Below, piece by piece: positions 8,426 through 21,221 of a stretch of 64,000 bases of DNA. Location of the stretch: NCBI GenBank assembly GCA_963759735.1, contig CAVXAF010000002.1, forward strand, positions 87,017 to 151,016, given 5' to 3'. A program made the translations under genes and the position numbers. The number at the start of each line of letters is the position of its first letter. Positions within the stretch are counted from its first letter, which is position 1. The notes beneath the pieces are model-generated. The model had not been told where the DNA came from. It saw only the letters and a program-made list of their open reading frames with translations, and ran no database searches. The stretch is from Hyphomicrobium_A sp963759735. Its GTDB lineage: Bacteria; Pseudomonadota; Alphaproteobacteria; Rhizobiales; Hyphomicrobiaceae.

Positions 8426-10637
8426 TTAGCTAGCCTCCCGACGCGGCGGCCGGCGATCTCGTCCGCCACCACCGCCCTCGCGGCGCGGGGGACGCGAAGC
8501 ACTGAACTCCTGTTCCGGCTCCTCACCCTCGGCGCGCGGAATTTCCTGGCCGGTCGTCTGATCGATGATCTTCATCGACAGGCGTGTCTTGCCGCGCTCG
8601 TCGAAGCCCAGGAGCTTGACGTAGACCTCCTGGCCTTCCTTGACCACCTCGCCGACCGTCGCCGGACGCCCGGGTGCCAGCTGCGAGATGTGCACGAGGC
8701 CGTCCTTGGCGCCGAAGAAGTTCACGAAGGCGCCGAAGTCCATGATCTTGACGACCTTGCCCTTGTAGATCGTGCCGACCTCGGGCTCAGACGTGATCTC
8801 GCGAATGCGCCGCAGCGCCTCGTCGATCGACTCCCGCTTGGAAGCGGCAACCTTCACCGTGCCATCGTCGTCGATATCGATCTTGGCACCGGACTTAGCG
8901 ACGATCTCGCGGATTACCGAGCCGCCCGAGCCGATCACTTCACGAATCTTGTCGGTCGGGATCTTGATGGTCTCGATGCGCGGAGCGTGCTCGCCAAGCT
9001 CAGTGCGGGCGGTGCCCAGAGCCTTCGACATCTCCCCGAGGATGTGCAAGCGGCCATCGCGAGCCTGATCAAGCGCGATGCGCATGATCTCTTCGGTGAT
9101 GCCCGTGATCTTGATGTCCATCTGCAGCGAGGTGACGCCGTTCTCGGTGCCGGCCACCTTGAAGTCCATGTCGCCGAGATGGTCCTCATCGCCAAGGATG
9201 TCGGAGAGGACTGCGAAGTCCTCGCCTTCCTTGATGAGGCCCATGGCAATACCTGCCACCGGAGCCTTCAAAGGCACGCCGGCGTCCATCAGTGCGAGCG
9301 AGGTGCCGCACACCGTCGCCATCGACGAAGAGCCGTTCGACTCGGTGATCTCCGAGACGATGCGGATGGTGTAGGGAAACTCCTCGTGCGAGGGCATCAC
9401 CGGATGCACGGCGCGCCAAGCGAGCTTGCCGTGACCGATCTCGCGACGCCCGGGCGAGCCCATGCGGCCCGTCTCACCGACCGAGTAGGGCGGGAAGTTG
9501 TAGTGCAGCATGAAGCGCTCTTTGCGAGTGCCTTCGAGCGCGTCGATGAACTGCTCGTCCTCACCGGTGCCGAGCGTGGCGACGACGATCGCCTGCGTCT
9601 CTCCGCGAGTGAACAGCGCCGAGCCGTGGGTGCGCGGCAGCACGTGCACTTCCGATACGATGGGGCGCACGGTCTTCAGGTCGCGTCCGTCGATACGACG
9701 GCCGGTCTTGACCACGTCGCCGCGCACGATCTCGCTCTTGAGAGCCTTGATGGTGTCGGAGAGCAGCACCTTCTCGGTCGCATCATCAGGGATCGTGATG
9801 CCTGCCTTGACCTTGCCCTCGGCAGCCTTGACGAGGTCGTAGCGCTTGGCCTTTTCCTTGGTGGAGAAAGCGGCGCGCAGATCGGCTTCGGCGATTTCCT
9901 TGACCTGGGCGGTGTACTTGCCGGTGTCGGGAAGCTTGATGTCCCACGGCTCCTTGGCAGCCTTCTCGGCGAGCTTGATGATCGCCTGGATGACCGGCTG
10001 GAAGTGCTCGATGGCCGAACATCACGCCTTCGAGCATCTGCTTCTCGGACAGCTCCTTGGCCTCCGATTCCACCATCATCACGGCATCGGTCGTGCCGGC
10101 GATGACGAGGTCGAGATCACTGTTGGCCATCTCATCGAGCAGCGGGTTGAGCACGTACTCGCCACCGATAAGACCAACGCGGGCAGCCCCGATCGGTCCC
10201 AGGAACGGCACGCCCGACAGCGTCAGGGCGGCGGACGAGGCAACGAGGGCGAGGATGTCGGGGTCGTTCTCCATGTCGTGCGACAGCACGGTGATGACGA
10301 CCTGGGTCTCGTTCTTGAAGCCCTCAACGAACAGCGGACGGATCGGCCGGTCGATGAGGCGTGAGGTGAGCGTCTCCTTCTCGGAGGGACGGCCTTCGCG
10401 CTTGAAGAAGCCGCCGGGGATCTTGCCGGCCGCGAAGGTCTTTTCCTGGTAGTTCACGGTGAGGGGGAAGAAGTCGACGCCAGGCTTCGGGCTCTTGGCG
10501 GCGACGACGGTGGCGAGGACACTGGTCTCGCCGTACGAGGCGTAGACGGCGGCGTCGGCCTGGCGCGCCATGCGTCCAGTCTCGAGCGTCAGCTTGCGTC
10601 CACCCCAGTCAATTTCCACTCTATGGATGTCGAACAT
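8426..10637 (-). CDS. pnp: polyribonucleotide nucleotidyltransferase (PNPase)
   Basis: PNPase degrades RNA 3'-to-5' phosphorolytically and is the core exonuclease of the degradosome. The N-terminal RNase PH domain starts MFDIHRVEIDWGGRKL, with FFKREGRPSEKETLTSRLID; the second RNase PH domain holds GRREIGHGKLAWRA; then come the KH domain (VIGSGGSVIREIVAKSGAKI) and the S1 domain (GTIYKGKVVKIMDFGAFVNFFG), and an Arg/Gly-rich tail (RREGGGGGRDRRPPRRE) typical of alphaproteobacteria. An extra base near 10014, just after MLEGVMFGH, breaks the frame; removing it gives about 736 residues. It is the last gene of the rimP-to-pnp operon, following rpsO in the classic order, and an inverted repeat lies in the leader between them. 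Confidence 0.95.
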
Positions 10638-10741
10638 GTTGGTTCTTTCTTTCTCTTAGCGATGCGCAGCGGCCGGATTGCCGGTTGCGCTAGCCTTCGG
10701 TTGGGACCGAGGCGCGAGGCGATTGGCCTCGAGGGATGCGG

Positions 10742-10779
10742 ACGGAGGGCCGTACGGGATTGCGTTGACGGCCCTCCGT
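10742..10779 (-). promoter_or_regulatory. 12-base inverted repeat in the rpsO-pnp spacer
   Basis: ACGGAGGGCCGT and its perfect complement are separated by 14 bases, 10 bases after the rpsO stop on the minus strand. No T-run follows. In enterobacteria the same spacer holds an rpsO terminator and an RNase III hairpin through which PNPase controls its own mRNA; by position this stem is a candidate for the same function here, which is inference. Confidence 0.5.
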
Positions 10780-10789
10780 GCGCTTGTCG

Positions 10790-11059
10790 TCAGCGACGGA
10801 TGCCGAGCTTCTCGATGATACCCTGGTAGCGCTGTTCGTTCTTGCGCTTCACGTAGTCGAGGAGCTGGCGGCGCTGGCTCACCATCTTGAGGAGGCCGCG
10901 GCGCGAATGGTTGTCTTTCTTGTGCATCTTGAAGTGGTCGGTGAGATGATTGATGCGCTCGGTGAGAATGGCGATCTGCACCTCCGGCGAACCGGTATCG
11001 TTGGGCTTGGTCGCATTGTCTTTGATGAGCGCAGTTTTGCGCTCAGCGGAAATCGACAT
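10790..11059 (-). CDS. rpsO: 30S ribosomal protein S15
   Basis: S15 binds the central domain of 16S rRNA early in assembly of the small subunit. The 89-residue sequence beginning MSISAERKTALI matches the family length exactly and has the conserved TGSPEVQIAILTERI, HLTDHFKMHKKDNHSRRGLL and RRQLLDYVKRKN segments. The start is set at this ATG; 14 further in-frame codons upstream do not belong to the family. It lies between truB and pnp, as in most proteobacteria, and its spacer to pnp carries a perfect 12-base inverted repeat. Confidence 0.97.
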   Translation of the reverse strand: MSISAERKTALIKDNATKPNDTGSPEVQIAILTERINHLTDHFKMHKKDNHSRRGLLKMVSQRRQLLDYVKRKNEQRYQGIIEKLGIRR

Positions 11060-11247
11060 CGGGCATCCTTTCTGTGAGATGTGGGAGGGCAAAGCCCTCA
11101 AGCGGCGGCCACGGCCGGGATGTCGTCCAGCAGGGTCGCAAGTGATGGCGTCTTATACACGAGGCTGGCGCGCTCGCGAGCATAAATGCAGCCCTTATGG
11201 CGGCGATGATGTTAACCAGCAGCTCCACGCTGGGCCGGTCTGCGGCG

Positions 11248-12160
11248 TCAGCCGAAATTGAACACGCGAGTTGGACGGAAGGCGCCTTTTTCCAGCTCTC
11301 CGAGGGCCAGAATGCGGCCCTTGAAGTGGGCATATGCCGCGCCGTTGAGGATGGGGGCGTCGCGGCCGCGCACCAGCACGGCCTGGCCGCGGGACAGGCT
11401 GGCGGCATCTCCCGGACCGACACTGACCCCGGGAATGTCATCAAGCGCCGCCTCGACCGCCAAGCAGGTGGCGGCCGATGCTGCCCGCTTCGGCCATTTC
11501 CTGCAGGTTGCCGAGTTGCACAGCCGTCTGCTCATCGAAGCCGCCGACGCGTGTGCGGCGCAGGGCGATGACGTGGGCGGCGCTGCCCAGCATGCGGCCC
11601 ATGTCGCGCGCCAGGGCCCGCACGTAGGTGCCCTTGCCGCAGTCGGCTTCGAGCACGGCGGTGGCGCTGTCGGGCATGTCGATGAGGCGCAGTTCGTCGA
11701 CGACGATCCAGCGCGGCTCCAGCACGACCACCTCGCCGGCGCGCGCGAGGTCATAGGCGCGGTTGCCGTCGACCTTGATGGCGGAGAACGCCGGCGGCAC
11801 CTGGCTGATCTCGCCGATGAAATTGGCGAGGACGCTTTGGATGTCGGCGAAGGACGGCAGCACGTCCGACGTCCGCACGACCTTGCCTTCGGCGTCGTCT
11901 GTGTCTGTCTCGGCGCCGAAGCGGACAGTGAAGCGGTAGGCCTTCTCGCCATCGACGGCGAAGGGCACCGTTTTCGTCGCCTCACCGAGAGCGATGGGCA
12001 GGATGCCGGTGGCCAACGGATCAAGCGTGCCGGCGTGGCCGGCCTTCTGGGCCTCGAACAGGCGGCGCACGGCGCCGACGGCCTGCGTCGACGTCATGCC
12101 GATGGGCTTGTCGAGCACGACCCACCCGTGCACCGGGTTTCCCTTTTTACGCCGCGCCAT
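11248..12160 (-). CDS. truB: tRNA pseudouridine(55) synthase
   Basis: TruB makes pseudouridine 55 in the T-loop of tRNAs. The N-terminal part holds VHGWVVLDKPIGMTSTQAV and the catalytic segment AGHAGTLDPLATGILPIALGEATK, where the second Asp is the nucleophile. GKGTYVRALARDMG follows and the PUA-like C-terminal end (ALVRGRDA-like segment, GELEKGAFRPTRVFN) lies in a second frame. Removing one base near 11480 joins them into about 303 residues, the normal length. It follows rbfA by eight bases, so the two are in one operon and probably translationally linked. Confidence 0.94.
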
Positions 12161-12168
12161 CTGGCCGC

Positions 12169-12570
12169 TCAGTCCTTGTCCAGGTCCTGACGGACCTTGG
12201 GGCTCGCCAGCAGCGCATCGATGCGGCTTGCTTCCTCGAACGTCTCGTCGCGCACAAAGCGGATGTCGGGGGCGAACTTCAGGTTCACCGCTTGCGCCAC
12301 CTCGGCGCGGATGAAGCGCTTGTTGCGGGTGAGAGCGTCGATGACTTCCTTGATGTCGGTATCGCCGAGCGTGACGACGTAGGCGGTCGCCAGCTTGAGG
12401 TCGGGCGACAGACGCACCTCCGGCACGGTGATGACGTGCGAGGCGATGGTGTCATCGTGGATGTCGCCGCGCGCCAGCATCTCAGCGAGCTTGTGGCGGA
12501 TGACTTCGCCGATGCGAAGCTGCCGCTGCGTTGGCGCCGCCGAGTGCGCCGATTTCTTGGATCTGGTCAC
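12169..12570 (-). CDS. rbfA: 30S ribosome-binding factor A
   Basis: RbfA binds free 30S subunits and assists 16S rRNA maturation, important in the cold. The 133-residue protein begins at a GTG (MTRSKKSAHSAAPTQ) and contains the family core: RQLRIGEVIRHKLAEML, VTVPEV-like strands (VITVPEVRLSPDLKLATAYV) and FIRAEVAQAVNLKFAPDIRF. The much longer open frame upstream of the GTG reads as a shadow of infB and was excluded. Placed between infB and truB, as usual. A 116-base gap to infB shows no terminator. Confidence 0.93.
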   Translation of the reverse strand: MTRSKKSAHSAAPTQRQLRIGEVIRHKLAEMLARGDIHDDTIASHVITVPEVRLSPDLKLATAYVVTLGDTDIKEVIDALTRNKRFIRAEVAQAVNLKFAPDIRFVRDETFEEASRIDALLASPKVRQDLDKD

Positions 12571-12686
12571 TGGATTTCGTCTGTTGGATCCGCTGCGGGA
12601 TTGGACCGCGAACGGGCGCCTGAACGAGGTGCCGGACAAGATGTCCGACACCTGACTGGGTAGCTGGAGATGGTTGGCGTGGCCCG

Positions 12687-15368
<2,682 letters not shown>

Positions 15369-15406
15369 GCTCTTCTCGTTAACTCCGAAAACGCGCGATC
15401 CTGCCT

Positions 15407-16049
15407 TCAGGATGCGCTAAGGCCCGACCGATAGCGCCTCAAGCGCTCGGCCTGGCTGAGAAACCGTGTCGTGGCTCCGCCTTGTATGAGGCCAGCATGT
15501 ACCACATTTGACCGCCCCATGGCCAAGCTCAATTGTTCGATGGTGAGCCAATCAACAATAGGTGCAGCCTTGCCTTTATCCCGTTGAATTGCCGTGAACT
15601 TGGCGTCCGACTTACGGCGGCCCTCGGCAGTTCCTTCCGTCCCGTGCAGCAGCGCCGCACCACGTCCGCCGTCGAGCATCTTCTCGACCTTCTCGGCTCC
15701 GGTGCAGACGAGGCCGGCCTTATTGGCCAGCGAAAGGGCGTTGAGGAGACGGTCTACAAATAATGCGTCGATCGTCTCCGGCAAGTCCGGTGGCGCGCTT
15801 ACCTGCCGCTTGAGGCTCTTGGCAAAAGCGTTCGCCTTGATCGCCGCTTCGACCATCGGACGCTCCGCCGTGACCCAGACGCCACGACCGGGCAGCTTGC
15901 GGGCGACATCGGGTACGATCACGCCGGAAGGGTCGGCGACGAAGCGGATCAGGTCCTCGGGCGGCAGCTCCGCGGCGCGTGACAATGCAACGGCGGAGCG
16001 AGCCCCGCACGTCTCCATCGTCTGCGTCGTCCAGCGTCTCAGCGCCCAA
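15407..16049 (-). CDS. YlxR-family RNA-binding protein with L7Ae-like C-terminal domain
   Basis: This gene sits in the canonical place between nusA and infB. The N-terminal DUF448/YlxR domain shows the signature RRCIVTR followed by LPPEDLIRFVADPSGVIVPD and LPGRGVWV; the C-terminal half (LLNALSLANKAGLVCTGAEKVEKML) is L7Ae-like, an arrangement typical of alphaproteobacteria. It probably binds structured RNA; its exact role in the operon is not established. One extra base near 15980 separates the RRCIVTR segment from the rest. With it removed, the frame starts at TTG 16049 after a GAGAGG site, giving about 213 residues. Confidence 0.85.
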
Positions 16050-16081
16050 TCCGAAATTCCTCTCGACGTGAACATTTCCAA

Positions 16082-17742
16082 CTAGCCTTCGACGGTGGCG
16101 TCTTTGCCACCCTCGACGGGCTCGTCGCCCTCGCCAGCATCCTCGGCGACCTCTTCAGCCGCCGGCTCGAGATCCTCGGCCTTGATCCAGCCGGCGAGCA
16201 CGCGCGCCGACATGATCATTTCCTCGGCCTCCTTGCGGCCAATCTCGAAGCCTTCGAGCACGCCCTTGTGACGCACCGGCTCGGCGTCCTTTTCCTTCTT
16301 GCGCTCCGTCCAGCCGATCAGATCGTCGGTGGCGCAGTCGGCGAGGTCCTCGAGCGTCTTGATGCCGTTCTCGCCCATCGCCACCATCATCGCGGTGGTG
16401 ACGCCCTGCACCTTGGCAATCTCGTCGGCAACGCCGAGTTCGCGCCGCTTGGCGTCGCGGTCGGCTTCCTGCTTCTCGAGATATTCGCGCGCACGCGTCT
16501 GGATCTCGTTGGCGGTGTGCTCGTCGAAGCCTTCGATGTGGGCGATCTCGCCGAGGTCGACGTAAGCCACCTCCTCGATCGAGGCGAAGCCCTCGGTCAC
16601 CAGCAGCTGGGCGATCACCTCGTCGACGTCGAGCGCCTCCATGAGCATGTTGCGAGCGCTCGGAGAATTCCTTCTGGCGGCGCTCGGACTCTTCCTGCTC
16701 GGTGAGGATGTCGATGTCCCAGCCGGTGAGCTGCGAGGCGAGGCGCACGTTCTGGCCGCGACGGCCGATGGCCAGCGACAGCTGGCTCTCGGGCACAACG
16801 ACCTCGATGCGGTTGGAATCTTCGTCGAGCACGACCTTGGTCACCTCGGCGGGCGCCAGCGCGTTGACGATGAAGCTCGCCGCATCCGGGTTCCACTGGA
16901 TGATGTCGACCTTCTCGCCCTGCAGCTCGTTGACGACGGCCTGCACGCGGCTGCCGCGCATGCCGACGCAGGCGCCGACCGGATCGATCGATGAATCCTT
17001 GGAGATGACGGCAATCTTGGCGCGGCTGCCCGGATCGCGGGCGACCGACTTGATCTCGACGACGCCGTCGTAGATCTCCGGCACTTCCTGCGCGAACAGC
17101 TTCGACATGAACTCGGGCCGGGCGCGCGACAGGAAGATCTGCGGGCCGCGCGGCTCGCGGGAGACGTCGTAGATGTAGGCGCGGATGCGGTCGCCGTAGC
17201 GCACGTTCTCGCGCGGGATCATCTCGTCGCGGCGGATGATGCCCTCGGCGCGGCCCGAGGTCGACGATGACGTTGCCGTACTCGACCCGCTTCACGGTGC
17301 CGTTGACGATCTCGCCGATGCGGTCCTTGTATTCGCTGTAGTGGCGCTCACGCTCGGCCTCGCGCACCTTCTGCACGATGACCTGCTTGGCGTTCTGCGC
17401 GGCGACGCGGCCGAAATCCAGCGGCGGCAGCGGCTCGGCGATGAGGTCGCCGACCTTGGCCTCGGCGTTGCGGCGCTGCGCGTCGGCGAGGTGATCTGCG
17501 TCGAGTCGTTCTCGACCGTGCTCGACGACGGCGAGCACGCGCGACAGCCGCGTCTCGCCCGTCTTGGGGTCGATCTCGCAGCGGATGTCGTTCTCGGCGC
17601 CGTAGCGCGACTTGGCCGCCTTCTGGATGGCGTCTTCCATCGCCTCGATGACGATCTTGCGGTCGATCGACTTCTCGCGCGCGACCGCGTCGGCGATCTG
17701 CAGGAGCTCCAGCCTGTTGGCGCTGATGCCGGCCATTGCCAT
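16082..17742 (-). CDS. nusA: transcription termination/antitermination factor NusA
   Basis: NusA binds RNA polymerase and nascent RNA and controls pausing, termination and antitermination. Domains in order: N-terminal RNAP-binding region (RLELLQIADAVAREKSID), S1 domain (GEIVNGTVKRVEYGNVIVDLG), KH1 and KH2 (GACVGMRGSRVQAVVNELQGEKVDI split over two motifs, then LAIGRRGQNVRLASQLTGWDI), and two acidic C-terminal helix-hairpin repeats ending in a Glu-rich tail. Frame breaks occur near 17520 (extra base) and 17491 (missing base), which compensate each other over about ten codons, and near 17262 and 16663 (extra bases). Corrected length is about 552 residues. An essential gene cannot really carry these lesions, so they are assembly errors. 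It starts five bases after the rimP stop. Confidence 0.94.
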
Positions 17743-17746
17743 GGTC

Positions 17747-18360
17747 TTAGTCCTCCTCGCGATCCGCGCTTGGCTCTACGGCCTCGTCGGATGCTGATGC
17801 GTTACCCTTCTTTGCGCGGCGCAAGGCCTCGCGGATCAGTTCGTCGGTCAGCACGAGCCGCGCTTCGCGAAACGAGCCCAACCGGTATGCCGATCACGTT
17901 CTTGTCCGGCTGCACCGAGATCGACCTCGATACGCACCTCACCGTCCTCGAAGCCCTCGAGCATGCCGCGGAAACGCTTGCGACCGTCGATCGGCTCCTT
18001 CACCTCGATCTTCGCCTCGTGGCCGGCCCAGTCCTCGAAGTCGGAGGGCCGCACCAGCGGCCGGTCGATGCCGGGCGAGGAAACCTCGAGACGATAGCGC
18101 GCCGGAAAGCGGCTCGTGCACGTCGAGCAGCGGCGAAATCTCCTTCGAGATGATCTCGCAGTCCTCGATCGTCATCGTGCCGTCGGGCCGCTCGGCCATG
18201 ATCTGCAACGTCCTGGCCTTCGCGGCCCGGACACGCCGACGCGCACAAGTCGGAAGCCGCGATCGCTGAGCGCCGGCTCGATCAGCTCGGCAACCCGCGC
18301 AGCGGCGCCACTCTCCACGATGAACCGGTCGCCCAGGGCGCCGTCGTCGCCAGCGTGCAT
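17747..18360 (-). CDS. rimP: ribosome maturation factor RimP
   Basis: RimP is needed for late 30S assembly and is the first gene of the nusA-infB operon. Conserved segments: AELIEPALSDRGFRLVRV, then IMAERPDGTMTIEDCEIISKEISPLLDVHEPLSG split across a frame change, LEVSSPGIDRPLVRPSDF, GRKRFRGMLEGF and the tail REARLVLTDELIREALRRAKKG. Five single extra bases, near 18225, 18212, 18102, 17930 and 17878, must be removed; the result is a clean 202-residue protein, the usual length. This is among the densest error clusters in the window. The ATG at 18360 stands just downstream of a strong terminator for the trmB unit, so the operon promoter must lie in the 48 bases between or further upstream. Confidence 0.88.
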
Positions 18361-18408
18361 GCTCGAATGTATTACCGGTCAGCTTTGCCCGATCCCTTAC
18401 GCCAATAC

Positions 18409-18436
18409 AAAAAGAGCGGACCCAGAGGGCCCACTC
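18409..18436 (-). terminator. Rho-independent terminator after trmB
   Basis: On the minus strand a ten-base-pair stem with two G-U pairs (GAGTGGGCCC paired to GGGTCCGCTC) with a TCT loop is followed directly by five T residues. It lies 34 bases after the trmB stop and before rimP, so it separates the metK-trmB unit from the rimP-pnp operon. Confidence 0.85.
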
Positions 18437-18469
18437 CTGATAGTTGAGATGATCATGAGCAGCAGAATA

Positions 18470-19264
18470 TTACGGGATCGTGACCCGGCTTGCAAGGGGA
18501 TGGGTCCGCCGATATGCCGCGGCCTCGCGGCGCAGGAACCGTAGGAAATAGCGTGCGACGGCCCTCCCGGCCGGCCTTCGCCTCATAGCGTGTCGGCGGC
18601 CAATCGGGCCGCCTCTGCGCGCCAATCCTGCGGGCCCAGCGACCTGCCAGGCGAAGTCGGCGTGCGCCATGCAAGGCGAGCAGGATGGTGCGCAGGTAGT
18701 CGCCGATATCGGTGGCGATGCGCAGTTCTCGCACCGGGGCGCATGACGCGGGCCAGCGCGTCGACCAGCGCGGGATTGATGAGCCGGCGCTTGACGTGGC
18801 GCTTCTTGGGCCAGGGGTCGGGAAACAGGATGAACACCCGGTCGAGGCAGCCTGCGGGCAGCAGCGCGCAACACCTCGCGCGCATCCTCGGTGCTGATGC
18901 GGACGTTGCCGAGGGCGCCCTCATCGATGGCCGACAGCGCCTTGACGACGCCGTCCTCGAACACCTCGCAGCCGATCAGCCCGACCTCAGGATTGGCCCG
19001 CGCCTGCCAGATCAGGTGCTCGCCGCCGCCAAAGCCGATCTCCAGCCACAAGCCCGCAACGGGCGCTGGAAACTGCGCCGCAGGCGATTGCGCCGATAGA
19101 GCCGGCGCCAGCGCCACGCGCGGCAGCACGACGTCGAGCAGGTGCTGCTGACGCGCACTCAGGCGCCGCCCGCGCCGACGTCCAAACGATCGCAGCTCGT
19201 CGCGGTGCGCGGGATCGGTCGCGGCTGCCGGCTCGGCGCCCAGCTGAACGCCCGCCTCAGCCAA
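18470..19264 (-). CDS. trmB: tRNA (guanine(46)-N7)-methyltransferase, frame heavily disturbed
   Basis: TrmB makes m7G46 in the variable loop of tRNAs using SAM. The N-terminal part reads RSFGRRRGRRLSARQQHLLD, then the SAM-binding LEIGFGGGEHLIWQA and IGCEVFEDGVVKAL. The signature FPDPWPKKRHVKRRLINP lies in a second frame, LRIATDIGDYLRTIL in a third. Following the homology, about six single extra bases between 18880 and 18555 must be removed, giving roughly 262 residues. The start is uncertain: a TTG at 19264 overlaps the metK stop by eight bases and continues into AEAGVQLGAEP; a later start is possible. The gene is coupled to metK, which makes its cofactor. Confidence 0.83.
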   Translation of the reverse strand: MAEAGVQLGAEPAAATDPAHRDELRSFGRRRGRRLSARQQHLLDVVLPRVALAPALSAQSPAAQFPAPVAGLWLEIGFGGGEHLIWQARANPEVGLIGCEVFEDGVVKALSAIDEGALGNVRISTEDAREVLRAAARRLPRPGVHPVSRPLAQEAPRQAPAHQSRAGRRAGPRHAPRCENCASPPISATTCAPSCSPCMAHADFAWQVAGPAGLARRGGPIGRRHAMRRRPAGRAVARYFLRFLRREAAAYRRTHPLASRVTIP

Positions 19265-20465
19265 TGGCCTTCTTGATCGCATCGGCAAGGTCGGTCCTCT
19301 CCCAGGAGAAGCCGCCGTCCGCATCGGGCGCGCGTCCGAAGTGGCCGTAGGCCGCGGTGCGCGCGTAGATCGGCTTGTTGAGATCGAGGTGCTCGCGGAT
19401 GCCGCGCGGCGACAGATCCATCACCTCGCCCAGCGCCTGCTCGAGCTTAGCCTCGTCGACCTTGCCGGTGCCGTGCGTGTCGACGTAGATCGACAGCGGC
19501 TTGGCGACGCCGATGGCGTAGGAGAGCTGGATGGTGCAGCGGTCGGCAAGACCGGCCGCGACAACGTTCTTGGCGAGGTAGCGGGCGGCGTAGGCGGCCG
19601 AGCGATCGACCTTCGTCGGGTCCTTGCCGGAGAAGGCGCCGCCGCCGTGCGGGGCCGCGCCGCCGTAGGTGTCGACGATGATCTTGCGGCCGGTGAGGCC
19701 GGTGTCGCCGTCGGGGCCGCCGATGAAGAACTTACCCGTCGGGTTGATGTGCCAGATGGTGTCCTTGCCGATCCAGCCGTCGGGGAGCGTCTTGCGCACG
19801 TAGGGTTCGATGATGTCGCGCACCTGCCGCGAGGACAGATCCTCGACGATGTGCTGGTGCGAGACGACGATCTGGGTAACGCCGACGGGCTTGCCGTCCT
19901 CGTAGCGCACCGTGACCTGGCTCTTGGAGTCGGGGCCGAGCATGGCCGCATCGCCGGTCTTGTTTTTGCGCGCGTGGGCGAGGTTCTCGAGGATCTTGTG
20001 GCTGTAGTAGATCGGTGCCGGCATCAGTTCGGGCGTCTCGCTGCAGGCGTAGCCGAACATGATGCCCTGATCGCCGGCGCCTTCCTCCTTGTTGGTCGGC
20101 TGCTTGGCGTCGACGCCGGCGGCGATGTCGGCCGACTGCCCGTGCAGGAGCACCTCGATGTTGCAGTTGGCCCAGTGGAAGCCGTCCTGCTCGTAGCCGA
20201 TGTCCTTGATCGCCTTGCGCGTGACGTCCTGGATCATGGCGACGGTCACGGACTTGGGCGTGTTGGAATATTCACCGGCGATCACGACGCGCTGCGTCGT
20301 CGCCATGGTCTCGCAGGCGGCGCGGATGGCCCACGGGTCGAGGCCGGCGCTGAGGCTCTCGCGGTAGAACGCATCGACGACTTCATCGGAGATGCGGTCG
20401 CAGACCTTGTCGGGGTGGCCCTCGGAAACCGACTCGCTGGTGAATAGGTATGACTTGCGTGCCAC
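19257..20465 (-). CDS. metK: S-adenosylmethionine synthetase
   Basis: MetK makes S-adenosylmethionine from methionine and ATP. The 402-residue frame is intact from MARKSYLFTSESVSEGHPDK to the end. Hallmarks are GHPDKVCDRISDEV, the ATP-binding GAGDQGIMFGYA and the P-loop-like GGGAFSGKDPTKVDRSAAY. It precedes trmB with overlapping ends, so a methyl-donor enzyme and a methyltransferase share a transcript that finishes at the terminator at 18409-18436. I looked for a SAM riboswitch in the 144 bases upstream and saw no convincing one. Confidence 0.97.
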   Translation of the reverse strand: MARKSYLFTSESVSEGHPDKVCDRISDEVVDAFYRESLSAGLDPWAIRAACETMATTQRVVIAGEYSNTPKSVTVAMIQDVTRKAIKDIGYEQDGFHWANCNIEVLLHGQSADIAAGVDAKQPTNKEEGAGDQGIMFGYACSETPELMPAPIYYSHKILENLAHARKNKTGDAAMLGPDSKSQVTVRYEDGKPVGVTQIVVSHQHIVEDLSSRQVRDIIEPYVRKTLPDGWIGKDTIWHINPTGKFFIGGPDGDTGLTGRKIIVDTYGGAAPHGGGAFSGKDPTKVDRSAAYAARYLAKNVVAAGLADRCTIQLSYAIGVAKPLSIYVDTHGTGKVDEAKLEQALGEVMDLSPRGIREHLDLNKPIYARTAAYGHFGRAPDADGGFSWERTDLADAIKKAIG

Positions 20466-20609
20466 TCGGGCCCCCGTGCGCTAGGCGTCGCTTGAAAACG
20501 CCGGGTTTGTCTCAGGCTTTGCCTACCGGGTCAAGGATTGAGGCCGCTGCGCGCACGCCTGTCCCCGTCGCCGTTAGGCAACGCAAGAGCCTGTCGTTCT
20601 GCTGATTTC

Positions 20610-21065
20610 TTATTCGCTGGCGACGACTTCGCCGGCGAAGGCGCGCACCAGGTCGACGATTGATCGGCGCACGCGCGGATCGGTGATGCGCGCGAAGGCC
20701 TTGTTGAGTTCCAGGCCCTCGCGGCTGCCAAGGAATTCGACGGCGTAGTTCTCGGCCGGGCGCTCGGCAAACCCGGCGGCGGAGGCCGTCTGGCCCACCG
20801 GCAGCTCCTCGTAGAAGAACTGTACCGGCACGCTGAGAACCTGGGAGAGATCGAACAGGCGGCTGGCGCCGATCCGGTTGATGCCTTTTTCGTATTTCTG
20901 GATCTGCTGGAAAGTCAGGCCGAGATGCTCGCCGAGCTTTTCCTGGCTCATCCCCAGGAGCATGCGGCGCAACCGCACCCGGGCTCCCACATGAACATCG
21001 ACCGGGTTGGCACGCCTGGAGCCACGCTCTTCTACTTCAGAGTCGAGCCCGTTTTCTTTCGCCAT
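20610..21065 (-). CDS. XRE-family transcriptional regulator
   Basis: A 151-residue DNA-binding protein. A short charged N-terminal arm precedes a classic helix-turn-helix of the XRE/Cro type (about residues 24-80: VGARVRLRRMLLGMSQEKL, LTFQQIQKYEKGINRIGASRL). The C-terminal part, which ends in a helix with LVRAFAGEV, is conserved among alphaproteobacterial relatives and may mediate dimer formation. Genes of this type are commonly found between metK and lnt in this class. Its targets are not known to me, and no obvious operator was spotted in the adjacent promoters. Confidence 0.85.
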   Translation of the reverse strand: MAKENGLDSEVEERGSRRANPVDVHVGARVRLRRMLLGMSQEKLGEHLGLTFQQIQKYEKGINRIGASRLFDLSQVLSVPVQFFYEELPVGQTASAAGFAERPAENYAVEFLGSREGLELNKAFARITDPRVRRSIVDLVRAFAGEVVASE

Positions 21066-21221
21066 TCTTGCTTACCCTAATCCCGCTATTGTTTGTGCAC
21101 GCTGTGATTGCGGGCGCTCACCCCATCTAACTTGGGGTGCTCTACGGGCCGGGAAGATTTCCGGCCGACGAGGTGCGCTTTATGACCGTTGCCCCCCTTG
21201 GAAACAACAAGCAAATTGTCA

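Noticed and set aside
8690..10105. Plus-strand open frame of 471 codons opposite pnp
   Set aside because: Shadow of the PNPase gene; no family resemblance.
20466..20609. SAM riboswitch upstream of metK
   Set aside because: Short hairpins exist (for example AGGCAAAGCCT) but I could not match any SAM riboswitch core; a covariance-model search would settle it.
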